Below are positions 10,621-20,119 of a DNA stretch of 64,000 nucleotides, one piece after another (position 1 is the first letter of the stretch; every line of letters begins with the position of its first letter). Under the pieces are notes generated by a model that worked only from the letters and a program-made list of their open reading frames with translations, did not search any database and was not told the DNA's origin. The DNA comes from Heligmosomoides polygyrus polygyrus (taxonomy: Eukaryota; Nematoda; Chromadorea; Rhabditida; Heligmosomidae): positions 22,979,923 through 23,043,922 of the forward strand of contig OX377201.1 of the NCBI GenBank assembly GCA_947396885.1. Direction: 5' to 3'. Position numbers and translations under genes: made by a program.

Positions 10621-11040
10621 AGCTTAGCCCTCTGGTGCTCTAGGCTGTTGACCTTTCGGAGAGGCAGCAGTTTTTCTTTCCGGCTCAGGCTCCTGCGGTC
10701 GCCTTCTTGGGTCAACCAATCATTTCTTCCCAGGCTACTGCAAAGTTTTTTTATAGCAACCTGGACTGTTCTTCTGGACTTTTATTGAGTCGGCAGTAAC
10801 GTTTTCTAAGACTCTGTTTTTTTTTCGTGGGTGTCCTCACAAATGGGTGAACTCACTCGCGCGCCAGAAAAAAACGACTGGCCTTCGCGCGCATTGGGCG
10901 GAAAACGCACTCGCCGTGAATATGTTGAAGAAGCACTGGAAATATAGCGATGGAGACCACCGATCCACAACAGGGAGGAGATAAAGATGGCTATGAACCT
11001 TATCACTCTATACGGCCTAATCGTAAGGCTCGCATTAGAG
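10621..11040. other. Stretch without an assignable feature
   Basis: This probably contains the remaining Gag and 5' end of the gypsy element, but no frame with clear Gag features is visible and no terminal repeat was found. Confidence 0.4.
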
Positions 11041-11044
11041 TCTT

Positions 11045-11118
11045 GCGGGTGCCGCGCACCCGCCATGGTAACGGCGTGTGGTGCTGCGCAGGGAGGGTTA
11101 CTGGACGCAATGCCGACT
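11045..11118 (+). repeat. Fragment of the GC-rich dispersed repeat
   Basis: Contains a GTGCCGCGCACCCGCCATGG block followed by GGGTTACTGGACGCAATGC. The same two blocks in the same order occur at about 15222-15300, and in reverse orientation near 22262-22310. Confidence 0.6.
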
Positions 11119-11124
11119 GAAGCA

Positions 11125-11640
11125 CTGAAAAGGTCGTCGCGATTTTTATTTGATTGATAGTGTTAACACCGCATACACCGCATGAGACATATGTGTGTAT
11201 GTGAGCTTTTCAATTATTTTTGTTGCTTCGTTTACAGGTGTTAGACTAGAAACTAGAAAAATGCAAACAGAAATTTTGCTATCAATCAAATAAAAATCGC
11301 GGCGTTTCAGATGAGGGCTTGGTGTCATTCTTTCTTTAAAAAAGCGGCCGCCTTTCCCCTCTTTCAAACTAGTTTTAAACCATTATTTTCCCCCACAAAT
11401 AAGAAATTTATAAAATCTCAAACAAGATGTTCACTTATTGGGTACATGAATTAGAACTTTAAAGAATATTATATTAAAATTTTTCTTTAACAAAAAATTA
11501 TACTAATTTTCTTTCTTGGAGACTTTTTATAAGTCTAATGTAGAAAGAGTCCACTTCGATTTGGAAGAATTTGCTTTGATTTCAAATGTCTTGGGCTAAC
11601 TTAGAGAAGAACGTAAACATTGCAGCCATAGCAATTGCAT
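11125..11640. mobile_element. Foldback element FB-A, copy 1 (partial)
   Basis: A palindromic centre (GCGATTTTTATTTGATTGATAG at 11137-11158 and its inverse at 11278-11300) is followed by the family arm. The arm includes the TTATTGGGTACATGAA-type block and the AAAGAGTCCACTTCGATTTG end. Only one full arm is visible; the other is truncated. Confidence 0.65.
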
Positions 11641-12368
11641 AATTCATTTTGGATTCTTCCTATATCGAACAAAAATCTGGCGCCGCCCTCAGTGCATTCA
11701 ACCCACGTATACAACTATGTAGTATAGTGAGGATGGCGATTTTGTGAAAGTCCATGAGTGCACTGAAACGCGAATTCTGATTTAGCTGTAAGCGCACTGT
11801 TCTCATGAAAAGTGTGCCTTCACTACTTTCCTCCTCCCTTGTCGAAGAATTGAAAATGTTGACACGTAGCAATTTTACTCGAGTATTTGAGCTTTTAAGC
11901 ACTTCCTTCATTGAGCTGTGTCATAGCTGCAAAAGGGCAGTCAATAATAACTTTAACCAATCTGCTCATCAATAACGAGTACTTCTTTTAAAAAAATCTT
12001 CAGTACCACTGTATATGTAGGTAAAGGATAGAGCTTTGTGCTGATCACTCCACTAACCATTCTACGAGGTGTCGTGGATGCAGTCTGAAAGCATATTTGG
12101 ACGTAAGAAGGACCTGTGGCGGTCAGCTAATAGGAAGCCAAGTTTTGACCTTCCCAGAAAACTTTGGTGCCAAGTCAGTGGCGCTGAAAGATGAAAGACT
12201 TGCTTTGCCTGTACGAGGCCCGTGCCGCTCGTGTTAGCACAGTCGGAAGAAGTGAGAAGAAGCATGAAAACGAGGACCGAAAACCAAAGAAAACCCCTCC
12301 CCCCAAGATTCCAATCTGACCACGCCTTCCCATCCTCAGCTCCTTGCACCGCGGGTGAGAGCCGCCAT
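11641..12368. other. Stretch without a recognisable gene
   Basis: Short frames only (83 codons at 11660-11911 and 103 at 12062-12373, both minus), none with a recognisable motif or splice context. No family shared with other parts of the window was noticed. Confidence 0.45.
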
Positions 12369-13875
12369 CTCACAAAATTTTGAACAGCTTACTTGCGCCT
12401 TATGAGCACCAAAACAAGTTACTTGCGCCTTCAGACCTCGAAAACAAGTTACTTGCGACTTATCGCTCGCGGTTAACTACCTTGCAAGCTTGCACCCAAG
12501 AAGTTTAAACTTGCACGCAACTAACTGTACATATTGCAAGCTTGCAAGAGGCTTTCGTGCAAGCTGCAGTAAGTTGCGTCATCACGCGCGCACGCGGTCA
12601 TTCGGTAGCGTCCTCACACGCGCACGCTGTCGTACAGTATATGTTTCGAAATTGGAGCTGCTCTACCGAGCCGGACAGTCTTGCCATTCCTTCTGCCAAC
12701 TTCCCTGTTTCCTACCTCATCTCTTTTGGCTGTTTGCATTTGTAAATCCATTTCCTAATTGGTAGAAAGTATCTCACAGCCTTTTCCCAAAAAGAAGGGG
12801 ATCCAAGTCTAGGGAGGAAGTCACCTCGTTTTTGTTTCACTTTGGCAGTTCTACGCGGCTAAAGAAGGTTTGTATTATATCCAGCTGGAGTTTTTATCTA
12901 TGTCCCACTATATATAAAGGAGTCTATATATAATTACTTACCGTTTTCTTTGTTGTTGAGTGAAATCGTCGGATTTTTCAGAGATGAATCTGTGGACCCA
13001 TCTTTCTAGACTTCCCGAAAGGAGTGATGGGTGAAAATCGTTTCGAAGCAGGACTTCTGGACCCAAATAATCGTCGCCGGTTATCCAAATCCACTAATCG
13101 ATGCGAATTTTGAAAAATTATTCACTGCGTCACGCAAGCATTTTCATTTAAATCCCAGCTCCAATACCTTTCAGTTCTTCTCTTCTTCCATATAAACTAC
13201 CTAGACATTCCGTATATTAACGTATCATTGTGCGTTGTCATTGAACACGTCATTTGAATGCGGTGACCTTGGCGAGGTGTGTGATCCAGTTGTAATCAAG
13301 AAACCTATTTCCTTTAACATAATTAGTTCTCTAGACCTTAAATCGCAGATCTTATAGAGAAGCCTCATTTAGGTATTTGATACATCGAATCATTGGAGTA
13401 AAATTAGAGCAGCAGACCTCAAGATCATCATCTGTGTCTACTATACGCTGAGATTTTGGCCTAAGTCTGTAAGTTTCGAGGTTTGCCGCCATAGTTCTAC
13501 CAACATGGCCTTTGCCTTCGATATGTTCCAAAAATCGTGTTGGAGGAACCATGGCGAACTTCGAAACGTTCACCTATGTCCATACGGAGCTACGCTTTCT
13601 TCTCGATCTCCCACTTACCAAACAGTAATCACGGTTGGCCAGAAAGAACTGTTGTTCTCCACATCTTCAGCGCCACAATAATCTAGATTACATGCGACAT
13701 AACTTACATGCGACATGTTGTGCTAGCTTGCAGCAGCTTACGAATGACTAGCAGGGGTCTTCGTGTAACTTACTTGCGACATTTCTGCTAGCTTGCAGCA
13801 ACTTACGAATGAGTAGTTTGAGGCAATCTATGACCCGCATGCAGCTTGCAAGTAACTTGTTCAAAATTTTCTGAG
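12369..13875. mobile_element. Probable DNA transposon with subterminal repeats
   Basis: Inverted ends: CTCACAAAATTTTGAACA at 12369 and, in reverse complement, CTCAGAAAATTTTGAACA ending at 13875. Beside the left end a 30-bp unit with ACAAGTTACTTGCG repeats three times (12389-12470). Beside the right end a unit of about 68 bp with AACTTACTTGCGACAT repeats twice (13698-13835). Subterminal repeats of this kind are typical transposase binding arrays. The interior (about 12600-13690) shows no coding sequence I recognise, so the element is probably non-autonomous. Confidence 0.6.
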
Positions 13876-13959
13876 TTGAACTGCGGCAGCCCTCGGGTAC
13901 CTTTGCGAGCGGAGGCTCCGCGACAACTCGTCCGCGCCGCCGCTTCCACCACAGTGGCA

Positions 13960-14160
13960 GCGTGGGTCCCACTGCAGCGGGAGCGATATAGACGAGTTCT
14001 CGGGATGCTGTCGCGAGACTGTTCAAGCCCTAAGGCGCCTTTTATAGTCCCGCCGCGGCGCGGCGCGTCAATTCGGGACGCGGCGCGGCCAGTCGCGCCG
14101 CGCCCCGAATTTGACGCGCCGCTGCGCGATTGCACTTAAAGAGGGGAGCGTTAGAGACGC
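13960..14160 (-). repeat. GC-rich dispersed repeat with TATA-like box, minus copy
   Basis: Contains CTAAGGCGCCTTTTATA next to a CGCCGCGGCGCGGCG-rich block. The same arrangement in reverse orientation lies at 15000-15345. On the minus strand it reads as a TATA box (TATAAAAGGCGCC) downstream of a GC-rich block, resembling a promoter or a terminal repeat. Confidence 0.55.
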
Positions 14161-14999
14161 GCGCCGACCAAATTCTACGTACTATGCCGCCATAGCGGAT
14201 GACGGAGGAGACTGTCCATGAGTCACTGAAGAACCAAAACAGAAAGGATTCGTCAGGCTGATCAGCGGAATGTATCTTGTCAAGGTTAGTGGTGGAATTT
14301 CTGTGGAAGCGACGAATCCTCTCTTAAAGCTGGGTCGAAGTCGTCTGCTCAACCTATGGTTGAAATTGGTGACCCTGGTATTGAGTCGAATCCCCTGCAA
14401 TGCAAATGACACTAAATGACTCTTTATTTTGCAGCAGCGTGGTGTGCGGGTTCAAAAGTAAGCTTGCTGGAAGGTACTCATTGTCGAGAATCACTCAGAA
14501 TTCTCTCTCATATGGCCATTCCGGGGTCATTGTGCACTAAACATATCTTTAGCGTAGTAGGCAAAACTTCGTGAATGTGTAAATCTCCATTCTCTTCCTA
14601 TGCTACGGAATTTACGGGTGACTAAGGTCATGGTCACTGATTTCGCTCAAACTCCAGCGTAATATGAAAAACAGATGTTTGATTCGTGATCAGCACACCA
14701 AATAAGCTTCCTAGGCGAAATTTGGGCGAAATCGGTGATTGTGACCTCGACAGCTTTAGTCATCCGAACCTACCGCAAAACGAATGTCAGATTCGTGACC
14801 AGCACCCTAAATATCACCCCCGCCCCCAAAGAAGTTTGGTCGAAAATTCTTTTCGACCCCTTCTCGACCTTTTGAGTCCTGAAAGTACTACAGTGCCGTA
14901 ATTTCGATACACCCTCTTTGCTTTGGTAGTTGGGGAACCAAAACAAAGAGGACATAGCAAAATGTTTCATTTCGATGGTGAATCTCCCACTCCACCCCG
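14161..14999. other. Spacer between two GC-rich repeats, with a two-unit tandem repeat
   Basis: The block TTTGATTCGTGATCAGCACACC (14678-14700) recurs about 105 bp later as CAGATTCGTGACCAGCACCC (14788-14807). The segment near 14850 (TTTTCGACCCCTTCTCGACC) resembles the inner arm of the large foldback at 61935. No coding sequence recognised. Confidence 0.45.
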
Positions 15000-15345
15000 A
15001 ATCTGCCGCAGCTGATCGCGCCGCGCCGCGTCCTCCCCTCTAGCGGCGCGATTCGCCGAATACCGTAACCCGAAATTCCGTCAAATGTGGTGTTTTGAGG
15101 CGGCGGAGTATGAATGCGATGCGGCGCAGCCGGGCGGCGCGAAAAATCGATAGCTACGTCAACCATCACGCCGCGCCGCGCGGCGGCGCGAGTATAAAAG
15201 GCGCCTAAGGTCGGCAGCAGCGTATTGCAGGTGCCGCGGACCCGCCATGACAACGGCGGGTGGTGCAGTGCCACGAGGGTTACTGCACGCAATGCTGCGT
15301 ACTTTCGACGGCAGCTGCATCCTCTGAGAATGTTAGAGATGAAGT
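15000..15345 (+). repeat. GC-rich dispersed repeat with TATA-like box, plus copy
   Basis: GCGCCGCGCGGCGGCGCGAG is followed at once by TATAAAAGGCGCC (about 15192-15206) and then GTGCCGCGGACCCGCCATG. A partner in inverted orientation lies at 13960-14160. Fragments occur at 11045-11118 and 22262-22320. The TATA-like box after a GC-rich block may be a transposon promoter. Confidence 0.6.
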
Positions 15346-15914
15346 AAGCCAAACACTCTTTGTTCTGTGAAAAAGCATTTTCTAGTTTATCCAGGTCAGG
15401 TCCATTTGTGTTCGGTCGCCCTGGTGTATATTAAATTTGGACCACCATTATCAACCTCAGAGATGCACATTGAAGGACGTGTCCAATACGATGATATGAG
15501 AGCATTGCTCAAGTAGTGTGGATGAAACCGAAACTTCTATACCCTAGCTGACACAGAAATGGATTAAGTCGGCAGCAGCGAGGCCCTGTACCTTAACAAT
15601 TTGAACTTCCCCTTAAAGTGGACATTTTCTTACCATACTCTCACCGAACTGAACGTCTTTTAAATTGTTGTGGGTGTCTTATAAGTTAATTAGAGTGCGT
15701 TTCAACAAAAGTGAATTAACTTTTCGAGTCAAAATGTCTTCTATTTTGTTCAAAAATTCACTAATCGCCCGTTATGGAGAAAAATTCGTTACTATTCGCC
15801 CATCAGCCTATTGTACAGGCAGTTTCCTGTTGAACGGCATAGTGTGATCGAAGGCGGTTTCACCGAAAGTCCTACTTCACTCGCAATTTAATTGTATGCT
15901 AAAAAGAATAAGAG
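15346..15914. other. Stretch without a recognisable gene
   Basis: AT-rich, with only short open frames and no repeat family shared with the rest of the window that I can see. Confidence 0.45.
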
Positions 15915-16009
15915 CTAAAGGACGCAGTTGATCAACCACCATTTGAGATGCGCCTTGCTTTTCACGGGATATCGTGGATGCAATTTGGATGAGTATTTGG
16001 TCTATACGT
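15915..16009 (-). mobile_element. SINE fragment (3' part, minus)
   Basis: This is the 3' portion of the tRNA-derived SINE in reverse orientation: TAAAGGACGCAGTTGATCAA, then the ATGCGCC and GATATCGTGGATGCAATTTG blocks. It abuts a plus-strand copy head, making an inverted pair. Confidence 0.8.
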
Positions 16010-16011
16010 TT

Positions 16012-16303
16012 GGGCGCGTGCAGCGCAGTCGGAGAGAGTGCCGGCTGTCGCGTGAGCCCAATACCAGCCTCCGGTTCAGATTTTCCATTCAGACCTGCCA
16101 AACCTTCCATCCCTCCTCAGTCGATGAACAGGTGCCAGACCTGTCTGGTAAGGATAAAACACTGCCTTATCCATTAGGTGGCCACTGCAAATCAAATACG
16201 CACGCCAAATACGCATTCAAAGTGCCTCCACGACATTCAGTAGAAGTAGAATGCGTGCCACATTCGATAAGGAACTTATTAACTCCAGCTTTGTCCTTTA
16301 TAC
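16012..16303 (+). mobile_element. tRNA-derived SINE, near full length
   Basis: It begins GGGCGCGTGCAGCGCAGTCG with a degraded A-box, has a B-box remnant near 16072, and ends GTCCTTTATAC. Divergence from the 2901-3196 copy is higher than for the copies with clear target duplications, so it is older. Confidence 0.82.
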
Positions 16304-16467
16304 TTTATTTATATTTTATCTGGTTCTACCTCATTGCGGAGTTGTTTGGCTTGAAGGCGGGTCGTACTCCTACAGTTGCTCTGTAACTAGGATAAGTCAT
16401 GACATGGAAATATTTTGGGAATATTGCGAGAAAAGGGGAGGGCATCAGAGGGCCCTGGATTTTAAAA

Positions 16468-16662
16468 ACCTGGTCCCAGACTTGTCTGAGTCTGAGAAGG
16501 ATAGAGCGCCGAGTTTGTTCGTAGTCTGGCCGCCGCAAGTCATTTTATGGCCAAATACGCATTCAGATTATTCAAATGCCTCCATGGCATTCAATAGAAG
16601 TGGAACGCGTGGCGCATCCAAAAAGGGATTGACTAACGCCGCCCTTTATCCTTATCCTATTT
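16468..16662 (+). mobile_element. SINE, 5'-truncated
   Basis: It starts within the CCAGACTTGTCTG block and ends CGCCCTTTATCCTTATCC. The A/B-box head is missing. It lies about 165 bp beyond the previous copy in the same orientation. Confidence 0.75.
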
Positions 16663-17070
16663 AGTTTATACAGTGACTTACGGTGTCAAACTGTTGCACA
16701 AGTCAGTGTTTTGATCTTCGCAACAGCAAGCGAGTCTGGCAGCAATTCCTCGACTCCGGATGGATGGAAGGCTTTTTATGCCTGAACGGTGAAAAAACTA
16801 AGGCATTTTATCTGGGGTGAACTTGACGTCGCGCTGAAACTGTCATTTTCATTATAGCAGAATCATTAATTAACCTTGCTCAGCTCGCTCTGGATAACCC
16901 ATCAGTGACGCTGCTCGGTTTTTTTGTCGCAGCGATACAACCTGTATAAATATAAATGCCAAATGCGCATCTGTAGCCCTTCATTTTCATCCTCAACCAC
17001 CCCCCCCCCCTCTGTTGATTCCAGATCCGTTGTTGGTTTTAGTCGCTGTGTTGTATAGGAAATGTAATAA
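16663..17070. other. Stretch without a recognisable gene
   Basis: Contains a poly-C tract near 17000-17010 and short frames only. It leads into the hammerhead-like core at 17071-17110, so it may be the decayed 3' end of the retroelement that carried the motif. Confidence 0.4.
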
Positions 17071-17110
17071 AACGTTGTAGACCTGAAGAAGGGCCTTTGG
17101 CCTGAAACGT
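17071..17110 (+). ncRNA. Hammerhead ribozyme-like core (candidate)
   Basis: CTGAAGA (17083-17089) matches the CUGANGA core. It is followed by a hairpin (AGGGCC-TTT-GGCCT, one bulged G) and then GAAAC (17104-17108). ACGT at 17072-17075 can pair with ACGT at 17107-17110 as helix III, with GUA (17077-17079) where the UH cleavage triplet is expected. Helix I would be only about 3 nt, so this copy is probably not fully active. Similar cores are known from Penelope-like retroelements. Confidence 0.4.
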
Positions 17111-17167
17111 GGTCAATAAACACTGGCATCGAGCTCCGCCAAAGAACACTGACAGGAACATTGAACA

Positions 17168-17270
17168 TTGATGTTTTGTTGCGATCAAAACTTCTAGCGC
17201 CAGGCGGGACTCGAGCCCGTCAGCTGTGACAGCTTACCACCTCGATACCAGCCACTTGAGGCTTAAAGAC
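17168..17270 (-). repeat. tRNA-like module repeat, copy 1
   Basis: Starts ATGTTTTGTTGCGATCAAAA, then on the minus strand a tRNA 3' half with the B-box GGCTCGAGTCCC. Related copies lie at 28630-28745, 35662-35800 and 47552-47688, and the latter two keep inverted ends. A functional tRNA is unlikely, since the pairing is poor and the module sits in repeat ends. Confidence 0.55.
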
Positions 17271-17758
17271 TGATTTGAATTGAACATTGAATTTGAATTA
17301 CCAATTCCGAAGCTCAGCAATCCAACAATTTTGCGAAAATAATAAATTAAATGGGTTTTAAAATGCACAAAGCCAGCTTTTATTTAGTTTACTGAAAGGA
17401 GAGATCGCGCCGTGCACTCGACTAAACCGTCGCTATTTTTCATTAATAGTGAAAATGATGTTAACTTGAAAGGGTTTGAGAATATGTCCTTTGATAGCTG
17501 TTCTTGTTGCAGCGTTTACGCCTGTGGCACTTCATGCAAACAGAATTTTTGCTGTCAGCTGAATACAAATCGCAACGGCCTGTCAGTCGAGTGCACGGCG
17601 CGATCGCTTTTAATATATCAAACGGTTAATGCATTCCTACGCTTTGAAACAAAATTTAAATTATTTTTCCTTGAAAAATAAAATTCCTACAAAATTCCAA
17701 GCAGTGCGTTCACTCACTGAGGCACGTGAATCGAAAAATTTCAACGAAATTTATACTA

Positions 17759-18646
17759 TTAGGGGGGGGGGGGGGGGGGCAAAGGTAATGAGACTCTCCA
17801 TGCCGTGCACCTATATGTCGCGACTGGAGTCCGGTTTCGTGCTTCTCGTATTTGTATGTTTGTTTGCTACTTACTGAAGGCCACCTGAGAAGTGACCACT
17901 TTCGGCCTTTCCAGAAGCATGCCAAAGCCCCAGTCTGTCTCATGCCGAAACCCCAGTCTGACGAGTCGACCTGTGTCGCGAAAATCTCGCCCAATTCCCA
18001 ACCCCGAGCAGCCTGGACTCAATAGTCACGTAAGGAGAGAAGTCTGGGTGAGGCTTGGTGACCTGTTAGCGACTTTCGTTCGGCGAGATGCTCACGACGT
18101 GAAGCACCTTTGGAGCTTTTGAGTCTTTTGAGTCTCATCCATGGAAGCTGTTTTCCAAGAGCACGACGATGGACTCCGTGGCCATGGTGAACGAAGTAGA
18201 AGAAACGGACCGGCGACTCGCACTTATTCGGTCTCAGCGCTTCAAGAAGGCCCTCCTCTTCGACTACGCCGCACCCCATCGGGTAAAAGTGACCACGGAT
18301 GAGCTTGCTCAGCTGGGCCACGTTCACATGCCCCACCCACCGTATTCGCCGGACATCTCTCCATGCGACTACCACTACTTCTTAAGCCTGTAGGACTTCA
18401 TGGTCGGAAGGGACACAAGGGCCCAAGCATACCTCGACAACCATAACGAGCAGTGGATCAGCACCAGGCGCAAGCAGTTCTAGAAGGATGGGATCAGGAA
18501 GTTGGCTGATAGATTGCAGCAAGGTCATTGACCTTAATGGTGAATACATTCCTCAGCACCGTTGAGTTGTATTATTATTAATAATTGAGTTATAAAGGGA
18601 TAAAGAAATTTGTTGAATTTGTCTCATTACTTTTGGTCCACTCTAA
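17759..18646 (+). mobile_element. Mariner element, copy A (internally deleted)
   Basis: Ends: TTAGGGGGG...GCAAAGGTAATGAGAC at the left, GTCTCATTACTTTTGG...CTAA at the right, flanked by TA at 17757-17758 and 18647-18648. The element is about 890 bp, shorter than the usual 1.3 kb, because the region for the N-terminal DNA-binding domain is absent. The remaining C-terminal transposase is on the plus strand (18020-18530). Confidence 0.9.
18020..18530 (+). pseudogene. Mariner transposase fragment (DD34D catalytic part)
   Basis: The frame encodes LIRSQRFKKALLFDYAAPHR, then [21 protein letters not shown]. The second catalytic Asp lies in FDYAAPH (family FDNA-PH) and the third in SPCDYH, with 34 residues between, the mariner D,D34D spacing. 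A stop follows at 18393 and another at about 18481. No HTH domain is present. Confidence 0.85.
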
Positions 18647-18830
18647 TAATTTTTGAGCGAAAAAAAAATATTCGAACCGTGTTGGAGAGTCCTTTGTTGA
18701 ATTTGGAAGACGCTCATTTTGATTTGAAAAATGTTCAATTTGACTATAAAAAGCGTTAAGCTTGCAAGAGTGGTTCAATTTGATTTGAGGTACACAACTT
18801 GGCTTGAAAAGTGTCCAATTTGCAAAAATG

Positions 18831-19161
18831 ATATGTAATGAATTGTGTTGGAACTGAAATTCTTTTCTTCTACTAGCTCATCATAAGGTAATCTTTATTC
18901 CTGTATACTACAAATCGAAGCGAGATCGGTCATGAACTTCACAAATACAAGGCAACTTCAGCAAAAAATACAGCAATAGGTACAACATGCATACAGGCAG
19001 AGATTAGTAGGCTTTCCGCCTTTATTATTCACGGAATCACTTTCAAGACGTCTATCAGCGTACGGTACTATAATACTAGCCAACCGCAGGAGAGCCGCTC
19101 TTTCTAAGCGCTCGGGGAGAGTCTAGCGATTGGGGGCGAAACGCTGCCCATTCGATTCTCA
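18831..19161. other. 3' flank of the collagen gene
   Basis: Contains the collagen 3' untranslated region on the minus strand. Nothing else is recognised. Confidence 0.5.
19021..19026 (-). promoter_or_regulatory. Polyadenylation signal AATAAA for the collagen gene
   Basis: TTTATT on the plus strand is AATAAA on the minus strand, about 136 bp after the collagen stop codon at 19162-19164. Spacing is reasonable for a nematode 3' UTR. Confidence 0.55.
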
Positions 19162-20119
19162 CTACTGGGTCTTCTTCTTAATCTTTGCGGCTTTGTTCTT
19201 CAGGACTTCCTCGAGGTACTTGGATGGGTTCACCTGAATTGGTGACTTCAAGCCCTTGGCACTGACGTCGTTGATGCCGGACTGCAGCAGCGGTTCCGGA
19301 CAGTGGTCACAGCTAAGTCCCCCTCCTGGTGGTCCAGGTGGCCCTTGAACACCAGGTGCTCCGGGTCTTCCTGGCAGCCCGTCGATACCAGGCTCTCCTA
19401 CTATGAAGCCTGGGCTACCCTCTGGTCCAGGATTTCCTTGCGGCCCGGGTGGTCCAGGGAAACCACGCATTCCTACTGGTCCAGGTGGGCCTGGCTCACC
19501 AACGACTACTGAGTTCTCCAAGCCGCCCACGTCTCCGGGAGGACCTGGTGGACCAATGTCTCCATCGATACCCGGTGGTCCTGAAAATAAGCTACTCGAG
19601 ACTCTGAAGCAAGAATGGAGAGTGTAAGCCTACCTTGATCCCCTGGAAGACCAGGTGGACCGGCCGGAGAGAGTCCATTCCTTCCCGGAGTACCAGGAGT
19701 ACCCGTTCGACCCTTGATGCCAGGAGGTCCTGGCGGTCCTTCTTCGGCTTTCTCGCAAATCCAACACGGCTCGCGGTTCTGTTCCGCGATTCCTAAAGAG
19801 ACCATTTCAGGACTCGATTTCAGGGCTTCCGAAAATGAAACACTACCGTCTTTTCCTGCTGATCCAGGGTTGCCAGGTACTCCGTCACGTCCATCATACC
19901 CGTCTTTTCCAGGTTGACCAGGAGGACCAGGAGGACCGAACTGTTTTTGACAACCACGTTGCACGTTGTCTTGTTGGTAAACTTGAATACAGACGATAGA
20001 GAAGGTTTCTTGCGTCTGGATGAGAGGCAGGGAAGTGGCTTACCTGGGCCAGAACTGACTCCCATATTATAGCCATAGTGGGCTCCTCGCTTTTCCCTGG
20101 CAGTTGGTGACACATTGAG
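19162..20119 (-). CDS. Collagen exons 2-4 (Gly-X-Y region and C-terminus)
   Basis: Exon 2 (20044-20119) follows acceptor TTTCAG and encodes the [15 protein letters not shown] cleavage-site region. Intron 19982-20043 starts GTAAGCC and ends TATTCAAG. Exon 3 (19634-19981) encodes [18 protein letters not shown], the first Gly-X-Y block, and the CWICEKAEE interruption. Intron 19581-19633 (GTAGGC to TTTTCAG) is 53 bp. Exon 4 (19162-19580) encodes the second Gly-X-Y block with a short break (LENSVVV), the CDHC pair and the C-terminus ending KKKTQ. Confidence 0.92.

Larger units (their letters stand above)
17340..18830. mobile_element. Foldback element FB-A, copy 2, interrupted by a mariner
   Basis: The palindromic core GAGATCGCGCCGTGCACTCGAC (17401-17422) has its inverse at 17588-17612. 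The right arm is cut by mariner A at 17757/17759 and resumes after 18648 with the GGAGAGTCC and AAGACGCTCATTTTGATTTG blocks of this family. The mariner is therefore younger than this foldback copy. Confidence 0.68.
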
